From positions 1 through 64,000 of the forward strand of contig NZ_LGDD01000301.1 in the NCBI RefSeq assembly GCF_001279695.1: 64,000 bases of DNA, written 5' to 3'. The notes under the pieces were generated by a model. It did not search any database. It saw nothing but the letters and a program-made list of their open reading frames with translations, and had not been told where the DNA came from. A program made the translations under genes and the position numbers. This DNA is from Streptomyces sp. WM6378. GTDB taxonomy: Bacteria > Actinomycetota > Actinomycetes > Streptomycetales > Streptomycetaceae. The stretch's first letter is position 1. Every line of letters starts with the position of its first letter. Shown piece by piece: positions 8,001-16,420 of the stretch.

Positions 8001-8789
8001 TCACTCCCCGGGCCACACCGGCTTCCGCTTCTCGTTGAACGCGGCCACGCCCTCCGCCCGGTCCCCCGAGAACGCCACCGACCGCCAAGCCGCGTCCTCG
8101 ACCTCCAGGCCGGCCCGCAGGTCGAGGCCCTGGCCGAGCCGCATCGCCCGCTTCGCCGCGCGCAGCCCGACGGGCGAGTTGACCGCCATCCGCCCCGCGA
8201 GCGCGAGCGCCTCCGTACGGGCGTCGTCGGCCAGCACGTCGACGAGCCCCAACTCCCTTGCCTCCGCGGCCTCGACGCGGCGCGCGGTGAAGACCAGCTC
8301 GGCGGCGCGGGCGGCGCCGACCCGGCGCGGCAGGAGCTGCGTACCGCCGCCGCCGGGGATGACGCCGACCGACACCTCGGGCAGGCCGACCACGGCGGTG
8401 GCGTCCGCCACGATCACGTCGCAGGCGAGCGCCAGCTCGAAGCCGCCGCCCAGGGCGAAGCCGTGCACGGCGGCGACGGTCGGCATGGGCAGTTCGAGCA
8501 CGCCGGTGTACGCGGCGCGGGCGGTGGGCCGCTGGCGTACGAGCTCGGCGTCGCTGAAGGAGTTGCGCTCCTTCAGGTCCGCGCCGACGCAGAACGCCCG
8601 CTCGTTCGTGGAGCTCACCACGGTGACCCGGGCGTCCGGGTCGGCGCCGAGCGCCTCGCAGGCGGCGGCGATGGAACGGGCCATCTCCGTCGACACCGCG
8701 TTCATGGCCTTGGGCCGGTCGAGCACCAGCTCGGCGACGTACCCCTCGCGCCGAACGACGACGAACTCCCCGAACCGCTGCTCAGCCAT
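8001..8789 (-). CDS. Enoyl-CoA hydratase/isomerase family protein
   Basis: This 262-residue crotonase-fold enzyme probably acts on enoyl-CoA esters in fatty-acid or amino-acid breakdown. Visible are the N-terminal LDRPKAMNAVSTEM block and FCVGADLKER, which contributes the oxyanion-hole region. The signature ALGGGFELALACDVIVAD and GLPEVSVGVIPGGGGTQLLPR carry the usual Glu positions of active hydratases. Length is normal for the family. The ATG has GGAGGGG at good spacing. Its position near PccB, AccA2 and BirA is consistent with acyl-CoA metabolism. The exact substrate cannot be decided, and crotonase relatives include isomerases and hydrolases. Confidence 0.9.
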   Translation of the reverse strand: MAEQRFGEFVVVRREGYVAELVLDRPKAMNAVSTEMARSIAAACEALGADPDARVTVVSSTNERAFCVGADLKERNSFSDAELVRQRPTARAAYTGVLELPMPTVAAVHGFALGGGFELALACDVIVADATAVVGLPEVSVGVIPGGGGTQLLPRRVGAARAAELVFTARRVEAAEARELGLVDVLADDARTEALALAGRMAVNSPVGLRAAKRAMRLGQGLDLRAGLEVEDAAWRSVAFSGDRAEGVAAFNEKRKPVWPGE

Positions 8790-8828
8790 GGAAACCCCTC
8801 CGTTAACGAACGTTACGTCGGGGTGATC

Positions 8829-10031
8829 CTAGGCTTCGCGCCGGTGCAGGAGCCAGGGCTCCACGACTCCGAGGCCGCGCACCGGGCGCTGCCACATGGG
8901 CTGGAGCTGGAAGCGGTACTTCGCGGCGGGGGCCGGTTCCTCGCCCTCCTTCTCGGCGGCCAGCGCGTCCTGGGCGGCCTGCGCCTCGGAGACGGGGGCG
9001 TCGCCGGTACGGGCCAGCTCCTCGGCGAACGCCCCGTCGACCAGGACGGCGTCCTTGGGGGCTATCGAGGTGAGCCGGCTCGCGAGGTTCACGGTCGTAC
9101 CGAACACGTCGCCCATGCGGGTCGTGACCGTGCCGAACGCGATGCCCACGCGCAGGGCGGGCATCGTCTCGTCGCCGGCCATCGTCTCGATGAGCCGCAG
9201 CGAGATCTCGGCGGCCGTGCCCGCGTCGTCGGCGGCGAACAGGACCTCGTCGCCCAGCGTCTTGATGAGCCGCCCGCCGTGCGCCGCGACCAGGTCGGCG
9301 GCGGTCGTCTCGAAGGCCTCGACGAGCTCGCCGAGCTCCTCCTCCTCCAGGCGCCGGGTGAGCCGGGTGAACCCGACGAGGTCGGCGAAGCCCACCGCGA
9401 GGCGGCGGTCCACCATCTCCTCGTCGTCGGCGGCCTGCACGACGCGCCCGGTGGCTGCGGCGAGCTGGCGCCGCCACACGTAGACGAGGAACTCCTCCAG
9501 CTCGGGCAGCAGCAGCTCGACCAGGGGGTACGTGACTTCCGTACGGGTCATGCCGGGCTCGGGGGGTTCGGTGAGACCCTCCAGAAAAGAATCGATCTGC
9601 CATTCGGCCAGCCGGGCGGTGGTCTGCCCCGTGGAGCGCGCGACCTGCACCGCCATGGGCTCGCTGAGCAGCCCTGCCTCGACGAGTCCGGCGAGCCGGC
9701 GCAGGGCCAGCACGTCGGCCTCGGTGAGTGCCTTGGCCTGCCCGATGTCGGCGAACCCCATGGCCCGCCAGAACCGGGACGCCAGCTCCATGGAGACGCC
9801 CGCGGTACGGGCCGCCTGGAAGGGTGTGTAGCGCCGGTCGGCACCGAGGATGAGCTGCTCCAGGCGGATGGCGAGCGGGTCGTCGGTCGGCTCGGCGGTG
9901 TGGTCGACGGCGTGGTGCGGCGTCGGATACGCGGAGGCCGGGGGCTCCGAAGGGGTGCCGGAGGCGCCGCCGGTGCGGGCGCCGGTACCGGTACCGGCGC
10001 CCGCACCGGACCGTGTCTCGTCGACGGTCAC
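8829..10031 (-). CDS. cya: Class III adenylate cyclase
   Basis: Cya makes cyclic AMP from ATP and, in S. coelicolor, affects germination and aerial growth. The GTG start has an excellent AGGAGG 6 bases upstream and gives 400 residues. A Gly/Ala/Thr-rich disordered N-terminus of about 45 residues comes first, then a helical domain similar to mycobacterial cyclase leader domains (about 50-190). The cyclase catalytic domain (about 210-370) has the first metal Asp in VGFADLVGFTRL, the second in KTLGDEVLF, and the conserved FGTTVNLASRL. The protein is soluble. Its C-terminus ends with a PMWQRPVRGLGVVEPWLL tail usual in this Streptomyces family. It follows birA on the same strand, 115 bases away. 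Confidence 0.93.
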   Translation of the reverse strand: MTVDETRSGAGAGTGTGARTGGASGTPSEPPASAYPTPHHAVDHTAEPTDDPLAIRLEQLILGADRRYTPFQAARTAGVSMELASRFWRAMGFADIGQAKALTEADVLALRRLAGLVEAGLLSEPMAVQVARSTGQTTARLAEWQIDSFLEGLTEPPEPGMTRTEVTYPLVELLLPELEEFLVYVWRRQLAAATGRVVQAADDEEMVDRRLAVGFADLVGFTRLTRRLEEEELGELVEAFETTAADLVAAHGGRLIKTLGDEVLFAADDAGTAAEISLRLIETMAGDETMPALRVGIAFGTVTTRMGDVFGTTVNLASRLTSIAPKDAVLVDGAFAEELARTGDAPVSEAQAAQDALAAEKEGEEPAPAAKYRFQLQPMWQRPVRGLGVVEPWLLHRREA

Positions 10032-10146
10032 CGGCCGCCTCCTGCCCGTTGCCTGCGCACTGCCCTGCCGATCTGTCGCTGGATCGGGCTCAACGATACG
10101 GCAGGTGTGCCGTAGCTCACGTCCCGGGAGCGACCACTCCACCCGC

Positions 10147-11007
10147 CTAGGGTGCGGCCGGCCGCAGGTGGACGATGTCACCCGCCGCCACCGGGCGCTG
10201 CACGCCCTCCTCCGTGGCCAGGACCAGGCGCCCGTCGCCGTCCACCGCCACCGCCTCGCCCTTGACCGACTGCCCGCCGGGCAGCTCCGCCCGCACCGTG
10301 CGGCCCAGCGTCGCGCAGGCCTTCGCGTACGCCTCCTGGAGGCCGGACGCCGCCGGGTCGCCACAGGCCGCGCGCCACGTCCCGTACCACTGCTCAAGGG
10401 AGCGGAGAACCGCGCGCAGCAGGGTGTCGCGGTCCGTGGAGACGGCTCCGGCGAGCGCGAGGGAGCCCGCGCCGGGGACGGGGAGTTCGTCGGCGCGCAG
10501 GGTCACGTTGAGGCCGATGCCGACGACGACGCCCTCCGCGCCGGCCCGTTCCGCGAGGATCCCGCCCGCCTTGCGCTCCTCCCCGTCCACGGTGACGAGG
10601 AGGTCGTTGGGCCACTTCAGCGCCGTGTCGACGCCCGCCGCCCGCGCGAGCCCCGTCGACACCGCGACCCCGGTGAGCAGCGGCAGCCACCCCCACCGCT
10701 CGACCGGCACGGACGCGCCCGGCTTCAGCAGGACGGAGCAGAAGAGGCCGGAGCGGGCCGGCGCCGACCAGCGCCGGTCAAGGCGCCCGCGCCCCGCGGT
10801 CTGCTCCTCTGCGACCAGGACCGCGCCCTCGCCCAGCTCGTCCGCCTTCGCGGCGAGGTCGGAGTTGGTGGAGCCGGTCGCGGTGACCACGTCCAGGGCG
10901 GTCCACAGCGCTTCCGGCCGCAGCAGGGCGCGGCGCAGCGCGGTGGCGTTCAGGGGCGGCCGGTCGAGGTCGGACCAGCGGCTGTCGGAAGCGTCCGGGG
11001 GTGTCAT
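10147..11007 (-). CDS. birA: Biotin--[acetyl-CoA-carboxylase] ligase
   Basis: BirA attaches biotin to the carrier lysine of acyl-CoA carboxylase alpha subunits such as AccA2 in this window. The 286-residue protein has no N-terminal repressor helix-turn-helix, so it is the monofunctional actinobacterial type. Motifs are [18 protein letters not shown], then the biotinyl-AMP loop [13 protein letters not shown] and KWPNDLL with the conserved lysine, followed by GGILAER and GIGLNV. It is divergent from pccB. A -10-like TAACCT ends 6 bases before the ATG, and there is no ribosome site, so the mRNA may be leaderless. Confidence 0.95.
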   Translation of the reverse strand: MTPPDASDSRWSDLDRPPLNATALRRALLRPEALWTALDVVTATGSTNSDLAAKADELGEGAVLVAEEQTAGRGRLDRRWSAPARSGLFCSVLLKPGASVPVERWGWLPLLTGVAVSTGLARAAGVDTALKWPNDLLVTVDGEERKAGGILAERAGAEGVVVGIGLNVTLRADELPVPGAGSLALAGAVSTDRDTLLRAVLRSLEQWYGTWRAACGDPAASGLQEAYAKACATLGRTVRAELPGGQSVKGEAVAVDGDGRLVLATEEGVQRPVAAGDIVHLRPAAP

Positions 11008-11138
11008 GCAGCCAGGTTAGGCCGCAATTGCAAGGCGCCCCGGGTGTGGCAAACGCCGCACTGCCGAACCGTATCCGCGCCACTACCCTACGAGTCAGTA
11101 GCCACCACCCCCGTGACCAGGCAGGGAGCCGCATCCCG

Positions 11139-12749
11139 ATGTCCGAGCCGGAAAACGCCCAGAGCGACGCCACCGTCGACATCCACACCACCGCCGGAAA
11201 GCTGGCGGATCTGCAGCGCCGCATCGACGAGGCGACCCACGCCGGCTCCGCGCGCGCGATCGAAAAGCAGCACGCCAAGGGCAAGTTGACGGCCCGTGAG
11301 CGGGTCGACCTGCTCATGGACGAGGGCTCGTTCGTCGAGCTGGACGAGTTCGCCCGGCACCGCTCGACCAACTTCGGCATCGAGAAGAACCGCCCGTACG
11401 GGGACGGCGTGGTCACCGGGTACGGGACCGTCGACGGCCGCCCGGTGTGCGTCTACTCGCAGGACTTCACCATCTTCGGCGGCTCGCTGGGCGAGGTCTA
11501 CGGCGAGAAGATCGTCAAGGTGATGGACTTCGCGCTGAAGACCGGCTGCCCGGTCATCGGCATCAACGACGGCGGCGGCGCCCGCATCCAGGAGGGCGTG
11601 GTCGCGCTCGGCCTGTTCGCCGAGATCTTCCGCCGCAACGTGCACGCCTCGGGCGTCGTCCCGCAGATCTCCCTGATCGTCGGCCCGTGCGCGGGCGGCG
11701 CGGTGTACTCCCCCGCGATCACCGACTTCACGGTGATGGTCGACCAGACCTCGCACATGTTCATCACCGGGCCCGACGTCATCAAGACCGTCACCGGCGA
11801 GGACGTCGGCTTCGAGGAGCTCGGCGGCGCCCGCACCCACAACACCACCTCCGGCGTGGCGCACCACATGGCGGGCGACGAAAAAGACGCGATCGAATAC
11901 GTCAAGTCCCTTCTCTCCTACCTGCCGTCGAACAACCTGAGCGAGCCCCCGGCCTTCCCCGAGGAGGCCGACCTGGAGACCACCGACGAGGACCGCGAGC
12001 TCGACACGCTCATCCCGGACTCCGCGAACCAGCCGTACGACATGCACACGGCGATCGAACACGTCCTGGACGACGGCGAGTTCCTGGAGACCCAGGCCCT
12101 GTTCGCGCCGAACATCGTCACCGGCTTCGGCCGCGTCGAGGGCTTCCCGGTCGGCATCGTCGCCAACCAGCCGATGCAGTTCGCGGGTTGCCTCGACATC
12201 AACGCGTCCGAGAAGGCCGCGCGCTTCGTGCGCACCTGCGACGCGTTCAACGTCCCGGTCCTGACCTTCGTGGACGTGCCGGGCTTCCTTCCCGGCGTCG
12301 ACCAGGAGTACGGCGGCATCATCCGCCGCGGCGCCAAGCTGATCTACGCGTACGCCGAGGCCACGGTCCCGCTGATCACCGTCATCACCCGCAAGGCGTT
12401 CGGCGGCGCGTACGACGTCATGGGCTCCAAGCACCTGGGCGCCGACCTCAACCTGGCCTGGCCGACCGCGCAGATCGCCGTCATGGGCGCGCAGGGCGCG
12501 GTCAACATCCTGCACCGCCGCACGATCGCGGCGGTCACGGACCCGGATGAGGCGGAGTCGACCCGCGCCGAGCTGATCGCGGACTACGAGGACACCCTGC
12601 TCAACCCGTACATCGCGGCCGAGCGGGGCTACGTCGACGCGGTGATCATGCCCTCGGAGACCCGCGCCCACATCGTGAAGGGCCTGCGTCAGCTGCGCAC
12701 GAAGCGGGAATCCCTCCCTCCGAAGAAGCACGGCAACATCCCCCTCTAG
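11139..12749 (+). CDS. pccB: Propionyl-CoA carboxylase beta subunit (carboxyltransferase)
   Basis: PccB moves the carboxyl group from carboxybiotin onto propionyl-CoA, giving methylmalonyl-CoA for polyketides and odd-chain metabolism. The 536-residue protein has the two crotonase-like halves of acyl-CoA carboxyltransferases. The first half holds [19 protein letters not shown] and [10 protein letters not shown]. The second holds the oxyanion region [20 protein letters not shown] and [19 protein letters not shown]. The ATG follows AGGGAG. It is followed 20 bases later by the epsilon-subunit gene, and the biotinylated alpha subunit AccA2 is 3.7 kb downstream. Together they form the alpha-beta-epsilon complex known from S. 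coelicolor. Confidence 0.96.
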   Translation: MSEPENAQSDATVDIHTTAGKLADLQRRIDEATHAGSARAIEKQHAKGKLTARERVDLLMDEGSFVELDEFARHRSTNFGIEKNRPYGDGVVTGYGTVDGRPVCVYSQDFTIFGGSLGEVYGEKIVKVMDFALKTGCPVIGINDGGGARIQEGVVALGLFAEIFRRNVHASGVVPQISLIVGPCAGGAVYSPAITDFTVMVDQTSHMFITGPDVIKTVTGEDVGFEELGGARTHNTTSGVAHHMAGDEKDAIEYVKSLLSYLPSNNLSEPPAFPEEADLETTDEDRELDTLIPDSANQPYDMHTAIEHVLDDGEFLETQALFAPNIVTGFGRVEGFPVGIVANQPMQFAGCLDINASEKAARFVRTCDAFNVPVLTFVDVPGFLPGVDQEYGGIIRRGAKLIYAYAEATVPLITVITRKAFGGAYDVMGSKHLGADLNLAWPTAQIAVMGAQGAVNILHRRTIAAVTDPDEAESTRAELIADYEDTLLNPYIAAERGYVDAVIMPSETRAHIVKGLRQLRTKRESLPPKKHGNIPL

Positions 12750-12769
12750 CCACCCCGCAAGGAGCCGCT

Positions 12770-12976
12770 GTGATCAAGGTCGTACGGGGCAATCCGACCC
12801 CGGAGGAGCTGGCCGCCGCACTCGCGGTGGTCCAGGCACGCGCCGCGGCGACGGCCTCGGCCACGTCCGCCGCGGCGCGGGCGCCCGAGGGGTGGTCCGA
12901 CCCTGCCCGGATCGCCCGGCGCGCGCTGCCCCGGCCGGGGACGCGCACGTGGGCCAGGACGTATTGGCCGGCGTAA
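12770..12976 (+). CDS. pccE: Acyl-CoA carboxylase epsilon subunit
   Basis: A 68-residue helical protein that stabilises the AccA2-PccB complex. The start IKVVRGNPTPEELAAALAVV is the hallmark of actinobacterial epsilon subunits. The middle is Ala-rich, and the end, RRALPRPGTRTWARTYWPA, is typical as well. The GTG follows AAGGAG at good spacing, and only 20 bases separate it from pccB, so the two are co-transcribed. It has no enzymatic motif. In known complexes the epsilon subunit raises activity severalfold and bridges the subunits. Confidence 0.92.
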   Translation: MIKVVRGNPTPEELAAALAVVQARAAATASATSAAARAPEGWSDPARIARRALPRPGTRTWARTYWPA

Positions 12977-13031
12977 CCCGCTCCGCGGGGGGGGGTGCGG
13001 GGTTTGTGACAGCGGGCCGTCCATGACCGTC

Positions 13032-13107
13032 CGCGCAGTTCCCCGCGCCCCTAGCGCCCTACGCCTGCGGACCGTGCGTGGCTGGTCGCGCAGTTCCCCG
13101 CGCCCCT
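13032..13107 (+). repeat. Two tandem-spaced copies of the GCGCAGTTCCCCGCGCCCCT repeat
   Basis: The 21-base core cgcgcagttccccgcgcccct occurs at 13032-13052 and again at 13087-13107. The second copy is extended to 31 bases (from 13077), identical to the inverted copy at 6725-6755. Both lie in the 238-base gap after the epsilon-subunit gene. Confidence 0.85.
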
Positions 13108-13137
13108 AACAGGACTGGTGTCGGCCAGTACTGGCGT

Positions 13138-13206
13138 CTTCAGCCCGTCCGGCGTTTGAGGACGAGCGCCCTTAAGGCGCGATACGGGGTCTGGGGCGGA
13201 GCCCCA
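13138..13206 (+). repeat. 69-base dispersed repeat, copy 1
   Basis: This begins cttcagcccgtccggcgttt and ends gggcggagcccca. It matches the reverse complement of 45028-45096 at 68 of 69 positions. A 22-base piece of its end also occurs at 18291-18312. The last part (tggggcggagcccca) is self-complementary and could fold as a terminator for the GDSL esterase gene, whose stop codon is 9 bases away. Confidence 0.88.
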
Positions 13207-13214
13207 GGGGGTGG

Positions 13215-14522
13215 TCAGAGGAGCTTGGCCAGCACCTCCGCCATGACCCGGTACCCCGCGTCGTTCGGGTGCAGGGCGTCGCCCGAGTCGTAGGACGGGG
13301 CGAGCCGGTCGGGGTCGGTCTTCGAGGCGAGCGCCTTGTCGAAGTCGGCCACCGCGTCGAACGCGCCCGACGTGCGGATCCACTCGTTGACCTCGTCACT
13401 CACCCGCGCCGAGTGCCGCCCCCAGTGGTCGGAGCCCTTCAGCGGCAGCAGCGTCGCACCGACGGCCCTCAGTCCCCTGCTGTGCGCCTGGCGGATCAAC
13501 TCCCGGTATCCAGCGATGAGTTGGGCACTGGAGACCACGGGCGCGGGCAGGTACGTGGGCTGCGGCTTCGGCCCTTTCCGGGCTTCGCTGAACCCGATGT
13601 CGTTGACGCCTTCGAGGACGACGACGGTCGAGACGCCGGGCTGGTCGAGGACGTCCCGCCCGAAGCGCGCGGCGGAGCGCTCGCCGTACCAGGCCGAGTC
13701 GTTGAGTACGAGATTGCCGCCGATGCCCGCGTTGACGACGGGCCTGCCCGTGCGTTCGGCCAGCGCGTCCGAGTAGCGGCGATTGGCGCCGGACGTCGAG
13801 CCGAAGCCGTCCGTGATGGAGTCCCCGAACAGGGCGACGCCGTCCCGCCTCGCCCCGCCGCCGACCTCGACGCCCGAGAGGTAGTACCAGGACCGGCTGG
13901 TCGCGGCGGCGAAGGCGCGGCTCGACGGGTCCGCCCGGTGGTCACCCTCGGCCCGGTAGGTGTCGGCGAAGCCCTGCGCGTGGAAGGTGGCGGGCCCGGT
14001 CGTCCCGGCGAAGTAGAGCGTGACGGTCACCGACTCCAGCCGGTCGAGCCCGAGTCGGGCCGCGTCGCTGCGCAGTTCGCCGCGCGCCGGGATGCTGACG
14101 GACTTCTCGCCCCCGAAGGTCAACTCCCTTACGGAGCCCGGCTGTACGTCCGCACCCTGCCCCGCCTTGGCGACGGTGGCGCCGGTGAGGGCGAGCGGTG
14201 AGGTGCCGTACGCGTTGGAAAGCCGGATCCGGACCTGGTCACCGCCCTCGGTGACGCGGACGACCTGGCGGACGCTCTGGTGCGAGAAGCCCTCCTGCGA
14301 CCAGTTGGGGGTGAATCCGGTCGCGGGGAGCTGCGGCGACGCGGCCCAGGCGGCACCCCACGCGACGGACCGGGCGGCGGACGGCTGGGCTCCGGCGAGC
14401 AGCGCGAGCGCGGCAGCACCGGCGGCCAGCGGAACGGCAGCCCGGCGAACGGCCCTATTGATCCCTGCCTTGTCGACCTCGGCCTTACCGATCCCGGCCT
14501 TGCTGATCCCGGCCTTGTTCAT
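13215..14522 (-). CDS. Secreted SGNH/GDSL-family esterase or lipase
   Basis: A 435-residue exported hydrolase. After an odd repetitive N-terminus (NKAGI, SKAGI, GKAEV, DKAGI) comes a hydrophobic signal segment ending near PSAARS. A beta-rich domain (about 50-190) follows, then the SGNH domain. Its blocks are GDSITDG with the nucleophile Ser, GIGGN, LEGVNDI, and DALHPND with the Asp/His pair, so all catalytic residues are present. It probably cleaves carboxyl esters outside the cell; the substrate is unknown. The repeats in front of the signal peptide come from 15-base DNA repeats, so the true start may be further downstream. It is divergent from the 42-residue membrane protein. Confidence 0.88.
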   Translation of the reverse strand: MNKAGISKAGIGKAEVDKAGINRAVRRAAVPLAAGAAALALLAGAQPSAARSVAWGAAWAASPQLPATGFTPNWSQEGFSHQSVRQVVRVTEGGDQVRIRLSNAYGTSPLALTGATVAKAGQGADVQPGSVRELTFGGEKSVSIPARGELRSDAARLGLDRLESVTVTLYFAGTTGPATFHAQGFADTYRAEGDHRADPSSRAFAAATSRSWYYLSGVEVGGGARRDGVALFGDSITDGFGSTSGANRRYSDALAERTGRPVVNAGIGGNLVLNDSAWYGERSAARFGRDVLDQPGVSTVVVLEGVNDIGFSEARKGPKPQPTYLPAPVVSSAQLIAGYRELIRQAHSRGLRAVGATLLPLKGSDHWGRHSARVSDEVNEWIRTSGAFDAVADFDKALASKTDPDRLAPSYDSGDALHPNDAGYRVMAEVLAKLL

Positions 14523-14735
14523 GGCGATCTCCCCATGTTCGCGACAGACCGGAGCCCGATTAATGGTTCCCGGGTTCCGTTAACTCGTCGAGACAGTAAC
14601 AGCCCCCGACAGCTAATGGAACCCGTGAACTGTTTGCCGAGCGGGGGCAACAGTGGCAACAGTCGGCCGGTACGCGCCCGCACATGAACGGGAGATGAAG
14701 TACTGGTCCGCAATTAGTCAATTGGCACCGGGCAT

Positions 14736-14755
14736 CCTGAGTACCCGTACTCAGG
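14736..14755. promoter_or_regulatory. Perfect inverted repeat CCTGAGTAC-cc-GTACTCAGG
   Basis: Nine-base arms are separated by two bases, 33 bases upstream of the small membrane protein start. Position and symmetry suggest a transcription-factor site. A -10-like TATCGA lies just before the ATG. I do not know the binding protein. Confidence 0.5.
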
Positions 14756-14788
14756 CGCGCCAACAGCCCTGGTCCCACTATCGATTAC

Positions 14789-14917
14789 ATGCTGTGGTCA
14801 GACCCGGAGAACGAGCCGCCCAAGGAACTGCGCGACGCCCAGGCGATGATGCGCCGCGCGGGCCTGTTCCTGGCCCTGGCCATGGTGATCGCGATGCTCG
14901 TGGTCAGCCTGCACTGA
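14789..14917 (+). CDS. 42-residue single-pass membrane protein, probably MmpB-like
   Basis: The peptide begins [20 protein letters not shown], then has a basic MRRAG and one hydrophobic helix (about residues 25-41, [16 protein letters not shown]) ending in H. The conserved acidic start and single helix match the small streptomycete proteins that I remember being named morphogenic membrane protein MmpB. I am not certain of that name and leave the symbol empty. No ribosome site is seen; TATCGA sits 4 bases before the ATG, so translation may be leaderless. The gene lies 52 bases upstream of maf on the same strand. Confidence 0.75.
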   Translation: MLWSDPENEPPKELRDAQAMMRRAGLFLALAMVIAMLVVSLH

Positions 14918-14969
14918 CAGCCCGGCACCGAGGGGCCGGGGCCGGGCCGGGGCGCCTACGATGGCGCGC

Positions 14970-15572
14970 ATGACTGCTCAGCGCCGCCTCGTCCTAGCCT
15001 CCCAATCGCCCGCCCGGCTCGGGCTGCTCCGCCAGGCCGGGCTCGCGCCCGAGGTGATCGTCAGCGGCGTCGACGAGGACGCCCTGACCGCACCGAGCCC
15101 CGCCGAGCTCGCCCTCGTGCTCGCCGAGGCGAAGGCGGACGCGGTGGCCGGCCGGGCCGAGGCCTCCGACGCGCTGGTCATCGGCTGCGACTCGGTGCTC
15201 GAACTCGACGGCCAGGCGCTCGGCAAGCCCGCCGACGCCGAGGACGCGACGGCCCGCTGGAAGGCGATGCGCGGCCGCTCCGGCGTGCTCCAGACCGGCC
15301 ACTGCGTGATCGACACGGCGACCGGCGAGCGCGCCTCGGCGACCGCGTCGACGGTCGTGCGGTTCGGCGAGCCCACCGACGCGGAGATCGCGGCGTACGT
15401 GGCGAGCGGTGAACCCCTCTACGTGGCAGGGGCGTTCACGCTCGACGGCCGCTCGGCCCCCTTCGTCGACTCGATCGAGGGCGACCACGGAAACGTCATC
15501 GGACTGTCGCTGCCGCTGCTGCGCAGGCTGCTCGCCGAGCTCGGCGTCTCGATCACCGACCTCTGGGTGTAG
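14970..15572 (+). CDS. maf: Maf-type nucleoside triphosphate pyrophosphatase
   Basis: This enzyme hydrolyses non-canonical or pyrimidine nucleoside triphosphates (dTTP/UTP-like or modified bases) to monophosphates, acting as a house-cleaning enzyme. The 200-residue protein has the Maf signature [19 protein letters not shown], the acidic site in [16 protein letters not shown], and the C-terminal [18 protein letters not shown]. An ATG 9 bases upstream (14961) is also possible; I chose the one that begins directly before the family motif. Neither has a good ribosome site. It is convergent with the next gene, with only 9 bases between stop codons. Confidence 0.92.
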   Translation: MTAQRRLVLASQSPARLGLLRQAGLAPEVIVSGVDEDALTAPSPAELALVLAEAKADAVAGRAEASDALVIGCDSVLELDGQALGKPADAEDATARWKAMRGRSGVLQTGHCVIDTATGERASATASTVVRFGEPTDAEIAAYVASGEPLYVAGAFTLDGRSAPFVDSIEGDHGNVIGLSLPLLRRLLAELGVSITDLWV

Positions 15573-15581
15573 CGCCGGGAC

Positions 15582-16040
15582 TCAGGCGGCGGCCGGGGCT
15601 CCGTCGGGGGCCCCGCCGTCCTTCGGCTCGGGCTCGGGGCGCTCCTTCACGTATGCGAGGAGTACGTGGACGAGCAGCGCGAGCACGACCATCAGGTAGG
15701 CGAAGGCGGGCCAGCCGACCAGGCCGACGGTGAGCGCGCCGAGCACCCCGTGCACCACCGCGCAGACGATCAGCGCGATGCGGGCGAACCGGCCGGGGGC
15801 GCGGTCGCGTACGCCGATGAGCAGCAGGACGACGCCGCAGGCCGCGAGGAAGACCCCGAACAGGGCGCCCGCGACCCACGCTCCGGTGGAGATCGCGTCA
15901 GGATCGAGCCCGGCCATGGACATGTGCTGGTTGTCGGCGACCTTGCCCAGCACCCAGTTGACGAACACGACGGCGCAGGCCTCGGCGAAGAGAATGAGCG
16001 CGGCCACGATGGCGATCGGTCGGCGCAGCACGCGCGACAC
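15582..16040 (-). CDS. Four-helix membrane protein of unknown function
   Basis: A 152-residue integral membrane protein starting at GTG after AGGGG. Hydrophobic segments lie at about 9-30, 53-75, 83-104 and 108-130. The C-terminal 20 residues are charged and Pro/Ala-rich (ERPEPEPKDGG). The segment GKVADNQHMSMAGLDPDA between helices 1 and 2 is the most distinctive part and should face outside. I recognise it as a conserved Streptomyces hypothetical found between maf and the carboxylase alpha gene. No catalytic motif is visible. It is divergent from accA2 across 380 bases. Confidence 0.85.
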   Translation of the reverse strand: MSRVLRRPIAIVAALILFAEACAVVFVNWVLGKVADNQHMSMAGLDPDAISTGAWVAGALFGVFLAACGVVLLLIGVRDRAPGRFARIALIVCAVVHGVLGALTVGLVGWPAFAYLMVVLALLVHVLLAYVKERPEPEPKDGGAPDGAPAAA

Positions 16041-16420
16041 CCCCTGTTACCCCTAGTACGGATACGTTGCGCACGCTACTAACCGGTAATGGTTCGTACA
16101 AGGGTCCGGACAAGAACGGTGACCGGTCCGGAGTGAAGCGCCTCGCCGCGCGGGGGCCGGGTCGCAAAGAATCCTTCGGCCGTTCGTAGGGACTCCACAA
16201 AGAAACCCGGCGACCTGCTGGCCCCGGAGACAGAGACCTTGACCACACCGCACCGCTACTGTGCGGTACGGGAGCCCGGCGTACCGTGGTGCGACAAGGG
16301 ATTTCGCGACTTGAGCGTGCCTCGAATCACACTCCGTGTGGGCAAGCTCACCATTGGGGATGGGTCGTAAGCCAGTGTGCGGCTTCCCTAAACTCAGCTT
16401 GTTTCAAGGAGGGAGCCATC
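16041..16420. other. 380-base intergenic region upstream of accA2
   Basis: This should hold promoters for the divergent membrane-protein and accA2 genes. I see no coding frame with proper bias and no perfect hairpin longer than 8 bases. The best candidate element is the strong ribosome site AAGGAGGGA at 16406-16414. I could not assign -35 and -10 hexamers with normal spacing. Confidence 0.6.
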
